64,000 nucleotides of DNA from Takakia lepidozioides (GCA_030704615.1 CM060732.1:75185053-75249052), one strand, 5' to 3'; positions 46,706 through 57,600 are shown, numbered from the stretch's first letter. The notes: a model not told the origin generated them from the sequence alone. Numbers and translations are program-made.

Positions 46706-47251
46706 ATGGCTGATTGTTATTTGTTCCCTGGAGAGGCTACTATTCCATTTGATCACTTGAAAAGGGATGGCGAACGAGTTCGCTTCTGGTACACTGAGCA
46801 TGAGCATGCTACAATGATCACGTACTGCCACACCAGGTGTAGAGAGGCCAAGGTGGAGGGAGCAAAGGGCCGGCCTAAGTTCAAATGTCCTTATTGTGGG
46901 GCAGTAAAGGTAGATAAGAGCAGATTGAATCGGCATATTGTCGATGGAACGGCCGCATGTATGGCCAGACCGAAAGGAACAAAACCGTTTCCTGATGCGG
47001 AGCTCAAGCATGCCATGGCTGTTGAAAATGTGATGAATTCTGTTCTAGCTTCTTCTGTTGATGCATATTATGCATGGATTCTGCAAAATAGGGTGGCTTT
47101 GGGTGAGATTGCAGATCCTATTGAAGTGCCTGCTGTTGTACCTTCTTCGGCTATTTCTGCTATAGAGGTTCCATCTTCTGGTGCTTCTGGTGAGGGTGAC
47201 ACTCTGCGGTGTTACAGAGGGTTACATGGAGGTAAGGGTTACACCTGGTGA
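46706..47251 (+). CDS. C2HC/BED-like zinc-finger protein encoded in the MULE (181 aa)
   Basis: ORF from the ATG at 46706: MADCYLFPGEATIPFDHLKR, then FWYTEHEHATMITYCHTRC and a finger FKCPYCGAVKVDKSRLNRHI followed by VDGTAAC. The spacing (C-x2-C, then H about twelve residues on, then a late C) resembles a BED- or C2HC-type DNA-binding finger. A second Met-led segment (MARPKGTKPFPDAEL) and a Val/Pro/Ser-rich region follow. The last 20 residues (GEGDTLRCYRGLHGGKGYTW) are translated from the first satellite unit of the right arm, so the ORF stops inside the terminal repeat. It could continue by splicing in an intact element. A role in binding the repeats is inference; the finger itself is visible. 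Confidence 0.6.
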   Translation: MADCYLFPGEATIPFDHLKRDGERVRFWYTEHEHATMITYCHTRCREAKVEGAKGRPKFKCPYCGAVKVDKSRLNRHIVDGTAACMARPKGTKPFPDAELKHAMAVENVMNSVLASSVDAYYAWILQNRVALGEIADPIEVPAVVPSSAISAIEVPSSGASGEGDTLRCYRGLHGGKGYTW

Positions 47252-49522
47252 GGGATATAGAGGGTCACAGAGGGTTACATGGTGGTGAGGGTTACAGAGG
47301 GTCAGAGAGGGTTACATGGAATGAGGGTTACATACGGGTGAGGGTAACACTCTGCGGTGTTACAGAGGGTTACATGGTGGTGAGGGTTACAAAGGGTCAC
47401 AGAGGGTTACATGGGTTACAGAGGGTTACATGGAGTGAGGGTTACATAAGGGGTGAGGGTGACATTCTACGGTGTTACAGAGGATTACATGGGTTACAAA
47501 GCCACGGAGGGTCACAGGGTTACATGGAGTGAGGGTTACATGGGGATGAGGGTGACACTCTGCGGTGTCACAGAAGGTTACATGGAGGTAAGGGTTACAC
47601 CTGGTGAGGGATATAGAGGATCACAGAGGGTTACATGGGTTACAGAGGGTTACATGGTGGTGAGGGTTACAGAGGGTCACAGAGGGTTACATACGGGTGA
47701 GGGTGACACTCTGCGGTGTTACAGAGGGTTACATGGTGGTGAGGGTTACAAAGGGTCACAGAGGGTTACATGGGTTACAGAGGGTTACATGGAGTGAGGG
47801 TTACATAAGGGGTGAGGGCGACACTCTGCGGTGTTACAGAGGGTTACATAGGTTACAAAGCCACAGAGGGTTTGTGAGGGTTATATGGGGACGAGGGTGA
47901 CACTCTACGGTGTTACAGAGGGTTACATGATGGTAAGGGTTACACCTGGTGAGGGATATAGAGGGTCATAGAGGGTTACATGGGTTATAGAGGGTTACAT
48001 GGTGGTGAGGGTTACAGAGGGTCAGAGAGGGTTATATGGAATGAGGGTTACATACGGGTGAGGGTGACACTCTGCGGTGTTACAGAGGGTTACATGGTGG
48101 TGAGGGTTACAAAGGGTCACAGAGGGTTACATGGAGTGAGGGTTACATAAGGGGTGCGGGTGACACTCTACGGTGTTACAGAGGATTACATTGGTTACCG
48201 AGCCACGGAGGGTCACAAAGGGTTACATGGAGTGAGGATTACATGGAGTGAGGGTTACATGGGGATGAGGGTGACACTCTGCGGTGTCACAGAGGGTTAC
48301 ATGGAGGTAAGGGTTACACCTGATGAGGGATATAGAGGGTCACAGAGGGTTACAGAGGGTTACATGGTGGTGAGGGTTACAGAGGGTCAGAGAGGGTTAC
48401 ATGGTGGTAAGGGTTACACCTGGTGAGGGATATAGAGGGTCACAGAGGGTTACATGGGTTACAGAGGGTTACATGGTGGTGAGGGTTACAGAGGGTCAGA
48501 GAGGGTTACATGGAATGAGGGTTACATACGGGTGAGGGTGACACTCTGCGGTGTTACAGAGGGTTACATGGTGGTGAGGGTTACAAAGGGTCATAGAGGG
48601 TTACATGGGTTACAGAGGGTTACATGGAGTGAGGGTTACATAAGGGGTGAGGGCGACACTCTGCGGTGTTACAGAGGGTTACATGGGGTACAGAGCCATA
48701 GAGGGTTTGTGAGGGTTACATGGAGTGAGGGTGATATGGGATGAGGGTGACACTCTGCGGTGTCACAGAGGGTTTGTGAGGGTTACGGAGGGTTACATGG
48801 TGGCGAGGGTGACACTCTGCGGTGTTACAGAGGGTTACATGGTGGTAAGGGTTACACTTGGTGAGGGATATAGAGGGTCACAGAGGGTTACATGGGTTAC
48901 AGAGGGTTACATGGTGGTGAGGGTTACAAAGGGTCAGAGAGGGTTACATGGAGTGAGGGTTACATACGGGTGAGGGTGACACTCTGCGGTGTTACAGAGG
49001 GTTACATGGTGGTGAGGGTTACATGGGTTACAGAGGGTTCAGAGGGTTACATGGAGTGAGGGTTACACTCTGCGGTGTTACAGAGGGTTACATGGGTTAC
49101 ATGGGTTGCAAAGTGTTACAGAGGGTTACATGTAGTGAGGGTTACATAGGGGTGGGGGTGACACTCTGCGGTGTTATAGAGGGTTACATGGGTTACAGAG
49201 GGTTACATGGTGGTGAGGGTTACAGAGGGTCATGGGGTTATATGGGTTACAGAGGGTTACATGGGGGTGATGGTTGAACCCGGGGCGGGGGTTACAGGGA
49301 ACTGGCGGACTGCTGGAAGCGGCGGACTGGTGTCGCAGAACGACAACGCAGGGGGCGACGACGACGCCGATGGGATGAGGGCGGGGGTGGGGAGGGATTG
49401 ACCGAGCCCAGCCGGTTGCCTTTCGATGTCTGCCGGAGGCGAAGAACCGGCGGTACAGGTGTCAGGGCTGGACCGTCCTGACGCGCTTGCATTAAGTTCT
49501 TACATTATTCCTATTATCTTCC
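47193..49522. repeat. Right terminal arm of the MULE: ~2.1 kb inverted minisatellite plus unique tip
   Basis: From 47193 the DNA is the reverse complement of left-arm satellite (GAGGGTTACATGG and GAGGGTGACACTCTGCGGTG units with GGTAAGGGTTACACCTGG markers). The unique tip from about 49285 to 49522 mirrors 31435-31670 nearly base for base. Differences from the left tip include a 3-bp GTC insertion and about ten substitutions. The right arm is about 1.5 kb shorter than the left. Confidence 0.93.
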
Positions 49523-49531
49523 TATTGTTGC
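49523..49531. repeat. Right target-site duplication TATTGTTGC (9 bp)
   Basis: Exact copy of the 9 bp at 31426-31434, immediately outside the right terminal inverted repeat. Confidence 0.93.
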
Positions 49532-49601
49532 AGTAGGTCAATAGCCAACAATCAAGTGGGCGAAACAAAGCTAAGTAGGCGAAACAAAATGAACTATGAC
49601 T

Positions 49602-49928
49602 ACCATACTCACCTAGCTTATTAGGCACCGTGCCTAATAATTCATAAAAATGGAATATTATTATGCAGATTTGTTTTTATTATTTAGGCACCTCACCTAG
49701 GGAATTTTCAAACATTAGGCATGTATTACAGTCGACCTTGGATAATAATGAACAATTGTGTTCTTTCCACATATTTGGACATTTTGGTATTTTTCATAAT
49801 TTTCGAGCAATTAGGTACTTCTCAAGAAAATTTTCCAAGTTTTAGGCCTATTTTCCAAAAATGTTCTAAATTTAATTAGGCACTTGATTTTGAATTAATT
49901 ATTGCCTAATAAGCTAGGTAAGTACGGT
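49602..49928. mobile_element. MITE-like element with ~26-bp inverted termini
   Basis: Left terminus 49602-49627 and right terminus 49903-49928 are inverted copies with two mismatches; the core ACCTAGCTTATTAGGCA is exact. The interior is AT-rich with recurrent TTAGGCAC words and no ORF of note. No convincing target-site duplication was found, so the superfamily is not assigned. It lies 70 bp from the MULE right end. Confidence 0.65.
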
Positions 49929-51839
49929 GCTTTCACATGTTAGGGACTGCTACGAAATGACACATCACATGATAAAAAAATACAACAATTAATCATTAAG
50001 ACCAAACACGTGTAGTTTATGCTCACATCAGGAAGCATTTCAAAAAGTTTCCCATTTCATATGGAGTGAGCAGATTTTAGTTTCGCCTTAGAATCTTCTA
50101 TGAATATTCTTGGAGTTTTGGTATATCCTCTTATGCTGGCTTGAGCATGCTCGCTGAGGCATGAGCCTACTATGCATATGCTACCCAACCTCCCTCATGG
50201 GCTCCCTCTTTTCCTTATTTGCTTTGCTTCCTTTTTGGTTCTTAAGTTCTCACCCTCTTGTGGGCTTGTTCACTGGCTGTGCCCCGTTGTAGAGCCTTCA
50301 CGGCTCCTATCAAGGTTATTTTTTCCTCGCTCATCTTTTAATGCAATTTCAAGGCTACCATCCATTTTCTTTATTGGCCCTGCCCGATAGGGTAGGGACT
50401 ACACATCAAGTTGGCCAAAGTGACCTTAACCTTATATCATGGGTTGTTCCCATGAGACTTAATGGGAACATGAAAGTTTTTAGTTCCCAATTGGGCACAA
50501 GTTACACTCATTTTTTCATTTTTTGTTGGCCTTGAGCAGTGACTACATTAGCATGCATGAAGTACCTTATACCTCGAGTGGGTCCAGCTGGCACCGCTCC
50601 TTATGTTTTTAATGTCTTCTATTCGTGGCTGAATGTCTATGTATATTCATCTATTCATAGATCAAATGATAATATGTGTTTATATCCCAAGTGTCACATA
50701 TTCTTTATGGCCTCAGAATTTTGTGTGGCCTCGTCATAATGAGGCTGGTCAGACGATGGGGCCCGCCGTCTCATTAATATAGGAGCAAACTACTTTCATG
50801 CAGGGAGGACTTAGAATTTTTTTGGGATATGAAATTTACAACTACCTCCATGCAGGTAGTTTTAGGATTTTCTACATGAAGGTAGTGGCAAAACCAAGTT
50901 GAAACTACATGTATGAGAGTAGTTACATACCCACCACCTCCATGGAGGTAGTTGTAGTCAACGCCTACCACCGGATCTACACATTCAGGGAGTGGAACTC
51001 GAGACCTGCATCGCCAGATCGCCATCGACCTACCACCAAACCACAACCTCCATTCGTGACTACATAGTGCCGTTTCTTTCATATACTAGGGCTTCGCGTT
51101 GCTCCGCACTACTAACGACGAATTCTGAGAACTAAGTTCAATTTTTCACAAAAAAGGGCTGGGTCATCCCCACGGTGTTTACATGCAGAGATCCCTTGTT
51201 TTGTTTTTTCCTGGAAGAAACATGGCGGATCTGCATCTCAACGTTCAATTTTCACAAGCCACATCAATCAATAACAACATACCCAAATACCCTTCCATTT
51301 GCTATATGAACTTTCAAGCATCCACCGTGGGATTGGATCTTGGTGGGTTAAGGCTAGCTTTTGACAATATTCATGTAAGTTCATCAAGGGCTCCATCCAA
51401 AGCCACACCACGAGAAACAACAAACATGTCCAAATTTAAGATGTTGAACAAACTTGTGCACAGGGCTGCCCCTCTCAGCAAGCTCATTAAAATTCGTATT
51501 CACTTCCATCTTCAAGCTTTGGAGAAGTTCCACCACCCAAACCCAGAATTAGGACAGCACTCTGATTTCCATCCACTGTCACCAGAATCAGTCAAAAATC
51601 ACCCCTTCAGTCAAGTGCAATTGTGGGTTGACTTCCTACCTTTGCCGGGTAGACCCCACTATTAGGAAATGGTGGATGGTCTGAGTAGCTACACAGATCA
51701 AGGAATGAAGCAAGACACTAGCATCTTTCCAAGAAAACATCCTTTCACCAGTAATCACCACAAGAACAAATCCCATCTTCAAAGTGGTGGAAAGTAGTTA
51801 GCGTCCCATACAACAATTGCTCGGCCAACAATCTTTGAG
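49929..51839. other. Non-coding stretch with hairpin-forming ACTACCTCCATG repeats
   Basis: No gene is supported. The plus-strand frame 51183-51665 is open but has no recognisable domain. Between 50840 and 50960 the 20-mer ACTACCTCCATGCAGGTAGT is a near-perfect palindrome and is followed by related palindromes (CACCTCCATGGAGGTAGTTG, CTACATGAAGGTAGT), suggesting a small foldback repeat family. Confidence 0.4.
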
Positions 51840-51894
51840 ATGAATTTGGTGGAGGTGTGGCAGTCTCCACACACTCGAAGATTCTTGATGAGTC

Positions 51895-54800
51895 ATGCTG
51901 ATCAGCCCAAAACCAATGGCAAGCTTCTCACTGTGGTGGCTAAGAGAAAATTCTTTTCCTCCACATCATGCAATAAAAAACGTGTGTCAGGCACATACCC
52001 CGCCTCCTTCATCTGCCCAGACAAACTTCTCAGCTCAGCATGGATTTCCTTAATTTTGGGATGCAACTTGTCATTTGGCTCCTTTTTAACCCCTCTGACC
52101 TTCATCATTCTTCTCACCTTTGCAGTATCATCCACTTGCCAGCTGCAACATGGATGTTTGATATAGCACCACATAAGTCGTGGCATCCTGTTCATCCCAC
52201 TTGAGGATAGATGTTGCCACACATTCAGCCATCTCCACATTGCCATGGATTCTACAGGCACCAAGCAAGGCCTTCCACACCACAACATCTGGATTGATTG
52301 GCATTTTATTAATCAGGTCCACTGCCTCATCGAGTTGTCCCGCACGTCCAAGAAGGTCCACCATGCAGCCAAAGTGCTTCACTGTCAGATTGATACCATG
52401 ATCTTCACTCAGGGAATCGAAGTAGCATCTTCCTTCATTCAGTAGGTCAGTGTGGCTGTAGGCAGAGAGAACACATATAAAGGTGATACTGTCCAGCTTC
52501 AAGCCTTTCTTTTACATTTCTTCAAATAGTTGTTGGACCTTCCTATGACAACCATGTTGGGCATATCATGCGATCATCGCATTCCACGACACCACATTTC
52601 ATTCAGCCATATTGTCAAATACTCCCTTTGCATCCTCATTGCAGTCACATTTCGCATACAAGTGAACCAGGGCAGTGTCCAAAATGACATTTGGTACAAT
52701 TCCAGCTTTGATGATGTCACCATGAACCTCTTTGCCCTTTTCCAGGACTGCCAGGCTTGCACACGCATTGCAAATGCACACAAACGTGATGTGGTCGGGC
52801 TTCACCCCTTCCCCCAGGCCTCCATCCCGCACCCCTGTTGTGCATATCCTACAAGCATGGCGTTCCATGACACCAAATCTCGTTCAGCCATATTGTTGAA
52901 CACTCCCACCACATCCTCAATGCTCCCACATTTGGCATACATGTCTACGACGGTATTGTTCAGAATCACATTTGGTACAATTCCAGCTTTGGCGATGCAA
53001 CCATGCACCTCTTTGCCCTTTTCCAGGGCTGCCAGGCTTGCACATGCATTGCAAATACAAACAAATCTGATGTGGTTGGGCTTCACCCCTTTGCGCAGAA
53101 TCTGCTCATAGGTCTCAAAAGCATTCCTACCACACCCATGCTTGGTAAATCTTGCCAACATTATATTCCACGTAATCAAGATCGTTGAGGCATTCTGTTG
53201 AATGCTTCCGCATCTTTTGCTCATAGGTCCCCAAAGCCTCCATCCCACACCCATGTTGGGCATATCCTGTGATCATCGCATTTCACGACACCACATCCCG
53301 TTCAGCCATGTTGTCAAATACTCTCTTTGCAACCTTCATGCTCCCGCATTTCGCATACATGTCAACAAGGCTATTGTTCAAAATCAGATTTGGTACAACT
53401 CCAGCTTTCATATGTCAGCATGGACCTCTTTGCCGTTTTCCAGGGCTGCCAGTCGCGCACAAGCCTTGAGAATGCAAACAAATGTGACCTGATCGGGCAT
53501 CACCCCTTGTTGTATCAGTTGATCATATGTCTCGAAGGCATTCCTACCACAACCATGCTTGGTATATCCTGCTACCATATTGTTGAACACTAGACAGGCC
53601 TCCCTTACACTCCCATATTTGGCATACATGTTAACAAGGGCAGTCTCCCAATTACTGTATGACGAAACTCCAGCTTTGATAATGTCAGCATGGATATCTT
53701 TGCCCTTCTCCACGGCCACCATGCTGGCACCAACATTGAGAACACAAATGAATGTGGCTTGCACACGCATTACAAATGCACACAAACGTGATGTGGTCGG
53801 GCTTCCCCCCTTCCCCCATCATGGACCTCTTTGCCCTTTTCCAGGGCTGCCAGGCTTGCACAAGCATTGCAAACGCTCACAAACGTGATGTGGTTGCATT
53901 TCACCCCTTCCCCCATCATTTGCTCATAGGTATGATCCAAGGCCTCCATCCCGCGCCCCTGCTGTGCATACCCTGTAAGCATCACGTTCCATGACAACAA
54001 ATCTCGTTCAGCCATATTGTTGAACACTCCCTCCACATCCTCAATGCTCCCACATTTGGCATACATGTCCACCAGGGTATTGTTCAGAATCACATCTGTA
54101 CAATTCCAGCTTTGGCGATGCAACCATGCACCTCTTTGCCCTTTTCCAGGGCTGCAGGCTTGCACACGCACTGCAAACGCACACAAACGTGATGTGGTCA
54201 CGCTTCACCCCTTCCCCCATCATTTGCTCATAGGTCTCCAAGTCCTCCATCCCACGCCCTGCCGTGCATATCCTGCAAGCATCACGTTCCACGACAACAA
54301 ATCTCGTTCGGCCATATTGTTGAACACTCCCTCTGCATCCTCAATGCTCCCACATTTGGCATACATGTCCACCAGGGCAGTATTCAGGATCACACCTGGT
54401 ACAATTCCTGCTTTGGCGATGCAACCATGCACCTCTTTGCCCTTTTCCAAGGCTGCCAGGCTTGCACACGCATTGCAAACGCACACAAACGTGATATGGT
54501 CGGGCTTCACCCCTTCCCCCATCATTTGCTCATAGGTCTCCAAGGCCTCCATCCCACGCCCCTGTTGTGCATACCCCTGCAAGCATGGCGTTCCACGACT
54601 CCACATCTCGTTCAGCCATGATGTTGAAATTAACTCCCTTCATATCCTCGATGCTCCCACATTTCGCATATATGTCCACAAAGGGATTGTTCAGGATGAC
54701 ATCTGGTACAATTCCAGCTTTGACGATGTCACCATGGACTTCTTTCCCCTTTTCCAGGGCTCCCAGGCTTGCACACGCATTGCAAACGCACACAAATCTG

Positions 54801-54990
54801 ATGTGGTTGGTTTTCACCCCTTCCCCCATCATTTGCTCATAGGTCTCCAAAGCCTCCCTACTGTGCATACCCTGCAAGCATCGCGCTCCACGACACCACA
54901 TCTTGTTGAAAACTGCCTTTGCATCCTTAATACACTGTCGTGCGCATACATATCGTACACAACTACATCGCTGTCCAAAACCACACAACA
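51895..54990 (-). pseudogene. Decayed tandem PPR array ending in E domain and truncated DYW domain
   Basis: Read on the minus strand, at least seven PPR (PLS-type) modules follow each other with a period of about 300-310 bp. Each carries PDHITFVCVCNACASLAALE, GKEVHGxIAKAGIVP, ALVDMYAKCGSIED and SWNAMLAGY. They lie roughly at 54.9, 54.6, 54.3, 54.1, 53.7, 53.4, 52.9 and 52.7 kb. At the 3' end come a last PPR (DSITFICVLSAYSHTDLLNE), MVDLLGRAGQLDEA, an E domain (VVWKALLGACRIHGN) and E+/DYW start (GYVPDTRFLLHDVEE), after which the DYW deaminase zinc site is missing. Many frame breaks and small deletions occur, including loss of the usual segment after VKKEP. Organellar RNA-editing factors are the parent family; this copy cannot encode one. 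Confidence 0.85.
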
Positions 54991-55366
54991 CATAGTATAC
55001 CACTAGTCCACCACTAGGCCAGCCACTAGTCCAACCACTAGGCTACAACTAGTCAGTCACTAGGCTGCCACTATGCTGCCCACTATGGCAGTCACTAGTC
55101 CACACAATCGCCCCCCTAGCTGGTGCTTAGGTCCCTCTAAGTCCAGGTAGCCACAAGATGTGATAGTGACCATAGCCTCACTAAGTCCTCCACCACTATC
55201 CCTACTACACTCAAACTCGATAAATCAAGAGGTCGGGTGCAAGAGTTGCCCCATCGTTAGTCGCCGTCTTGCAACCTGTGAACTTGAGCTTGGGATCTCA
55301 TGTATTGACTCCTATGAGCTTGGCCTCCCATGTCTTGTTAGCTGCCTCCAGTCATGTCCACTGCCA
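54991..55366. repeat. CCACTAG-type short repeats and spacer
   Basis: At 54995-55105 the words CCACTAGG, CCACTAGTCC and CACTATGC repeat about ten times with an 11-20 bp period. The remainder to 55366 has no gene I can support. Confidence 0.55.
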
Positions 55367-57600
55367 CTATCCCAAGCAGTGTGGACACAACCAATCTCCG
55401 TCAGGAACCTTCTCAAGAGGTGATGTCAAGCATCCCATATGCCAACCCTTTGAGCTTCGATCACACACCAGCATGGTGGCTGCCTCTTTGGCAGACCCAC
55501 AGAGCATGCACCTCAAACTTGCAGGTACCACTGCCAAGTTTGGGTCAACTTTGCCATCGACATTGGGAAGGTGACATGGCGCACAATTACGCACATGGTC
55601 CTTCCAAGTCATGCCATCCCGACCCTCCAAGATCAGGACCCCTGAGGGCAACATCTTTCGAACCCTCAGAATAACACACCCTGCAGTAACATCCAAAGTC
55701 GTAGGAGCAGTCTGCTGCAAATAAACATAGTCACCAGGGCTAAACCTCCGACCCCCAGGACGATATCCTCCACCACGTATAGTGGCATACCTCAACGTAT
55801 CACGGTGTTGTGCAATGGCAAGGTTCTCAAAAGCCATGGGCATGACTTTCTTGAACAACTCTGTACGCTGATCACATGCACGTACCCACACGTCCGGATC
55901 GTCAAGGTTAAGGACTTGAGCAGTGTCCCTACGAATGGCTGCAGGCAAATCCGGCTCTCGGCCAAAGAGAAGGAAATATAGTGAGAAGGAGGCAAGTGAT
56001 GCTTGTTTGCTGAACCTGTAGCCCATGGCTAACCAAGGAACCTGAAGATCCCAATCTCCTAGGTGTCCCTTCTGCAAGCCATACTTGCGCAAACCCCTCT
56101 TCACCATCTGAATAACTCTCTCTGCTAAGCCATCGGCCTCAGGATGATCCCGAGAAGTGGTGCGGTGGTCTATCAAGGCTTTATCACACAAATTTTGAAA
56201 CTCCCCCAAGAACTCTCTCCCTTGGTCCGTGAGTACCTCAGCTGGAGCACCAAATCGGCTAAGCACACGATCCAAGAATGCATACGCAGCCCCCTCACTA
56301 GCCTTGTCAGGCAATGGAACCAACTCAATCCACTTGGAGAAGTGCTCCACCATCACCAACACATATCTGTGGTGGCGCATAGTCAGTGGCAACGGTCCTG
56401 CGAAGTCAAGACTCCACCTGTAGCCCAATCCATGATTGGTAAATGATGCAACTGTGGTGTAGGGGCGTTGAATGAAGCACGCACCCTGTCACACACCATG
56501 CACCTAGCCACGAACTGTTGCACCTCTGTATGTATACCACGCCACCAATACTGCCCTTGCAGTAAACTGTGAGTGCGTCGCACTCCAAAATGCCCCAACT
56601 CCTCATGGACATGTCGCACTAACCGTGCACGCTATGTGGGGTGAGGCACAATCCTCACCCGACCATCCTCCCACACTCGAAGTAGGTGTATCCCTCCCAC
56701 TTGAACCTCTTGGCTCGTTGCAGGATCTGATCCTCTCCCTGGCAGTCACAGTGGCTGCCGTGTCTCCCGTGCGGAGGTAGTCCAACACAGCCGAATCCTC
56801 ATGTATATCTCTGGCACCACTTGGCTCATCACTAGCCTCAGGGTCCTCAGACACTCCGTCTACAGTCATCCCTGTTGTAGGTCCAACCTGACCTCCCGAT
56901 GCAAGATACACAAAAATGCAGATGCGTGCCATCCCGACACCATCTCCTCGTCCGTCTCACCATGCCACCGAGCTCCAGTGTCATCCTGCTGACTCATGCA
57001 TGGATTACGACTCAATCCATCCGCATCCCGATTGACCAAACCTGGTTGATGCACAACCTGAAAGTCATACTCCTGGAGTATGAGTGCCCACCATGCAAGC
57101 TTCCCCGTAAGCTTGTCTGACTCCATCAACCACTTGAGTGGCTGGTGATCCGTGACAAGGGTGAAAAGATTGCCGTATAGATAGAAGTGTGCCACGGCCC
57201 ACACTGCAGCTAAGCACTCTCCCTCATATGAGCTGTACTTAGCCTCTGCAGCGTTGTTCGAGCGGCTAACATAAGCCACCACTACAAACTCTCTTCCCTC
57301 ATCATCCACCGTTGTGAGCACCGCTCCAAGCCACAGCATGCTCCAATCCGTATGCAGCTGAAAGGGACGCCCCCTGATAGGTCGTCTCAGGATAGGCGCC
57401 GAGGTCAACCTTGCCTTGAGCTCTTGAAAAGCTTGTTCCTACTCATCTTCTCACTGCCAATCCTGGTCCACCTTGGTCAGCTTGGTTAGAGCTTTTGCAA
57501 TGGTACTAAATCCCTTGGCAAACCGTCAAACTGAAGGCAAAGCAATTCCTGTAAGCCCTCAGGAACCGCCGTATACGTCGTCTCTTCCTCCGGTGACAAT
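55367..57600 (-). pseudogene. Ty3/gypsy-type polyprotein remnant: RT tail, RNase H, integrase, C-terminal PHD-like finger
   Basis: Reading leftward: an RT tail (FSTIAKALTKLTKVDQDW, TSAPILRRP, stops at about 57448 and 57461), then RNase H (HTDWSMLWLGAVL, YSSYEGECLAAVWAVAHF, TDHQPLKWLM, LVNRDADGLSR). Next are an H2C2 integrase finger (HVHEELGHFG... CMVC) and the integrase core (WSLDFAGPLP, VLTDQGREF, NLCDKALIDHRTTSRDHPEA, GLAERVIQ), with D, D and E visible. The C-terminus carries RCMLCGSAKEAATMLVCD, GWHMGC and DWLCPHC, the C4HC3 pattern of a PHD finger, ending at 55367. The RT palm (YVDD) is missing: FSLTVCQGI-like sequence joins directly to the post-palm KGFSTIAK segment, an internal deletion. 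A frame shift also separates the H2C2 and core parts near 56440. Confidence 0.85.

Larger units (their letters stand above)
31435..49522. mobile_element. Giant Mutator-like DNA transposon (MULE), 18,088 bp, with ULP protease and zinc-finger cargo
   Basis: The two ends are inverted copies: the left begins GGAAGATAATAGGAATAATG and the reverse complement of 49503-49522 reads the same. Identity continues through about 260 bp of GC-rich terminal DNA with only about ten mismatches plus one 3-bp difference. Perfect 9-bp duplications flank the element. Inside are long minisatellite arms, a MULE transposase (35539-38912, +), a Ulp1-like protease protein (40289-44722, -) and a zinc-finger ORF (46706-47251, +). 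It resembles in concept the ULP-carrying Kaonashi MULEs described in Arabidopsis but is far larger because of its repeat arms. The perfect duplication and near-identical ends imply a recent insertion. Whether it is autonomous depends on the single frame break in the transposase. Confidence 0.95.

Noticed and set aside
31435-49522. LTR retrotransposon explanation for the 18-kb repeat-bounded unit
   Set aside because: Ends are inverted, not direct; the duplication is 9 bp; the coding content is a DDE transposase with SWIM finger, with no gag/RT.
51183-51665. 160-aa plus-strand ORF
   Set aside because: No recognisable domain, no splice or codon evidence; left as non-coding.
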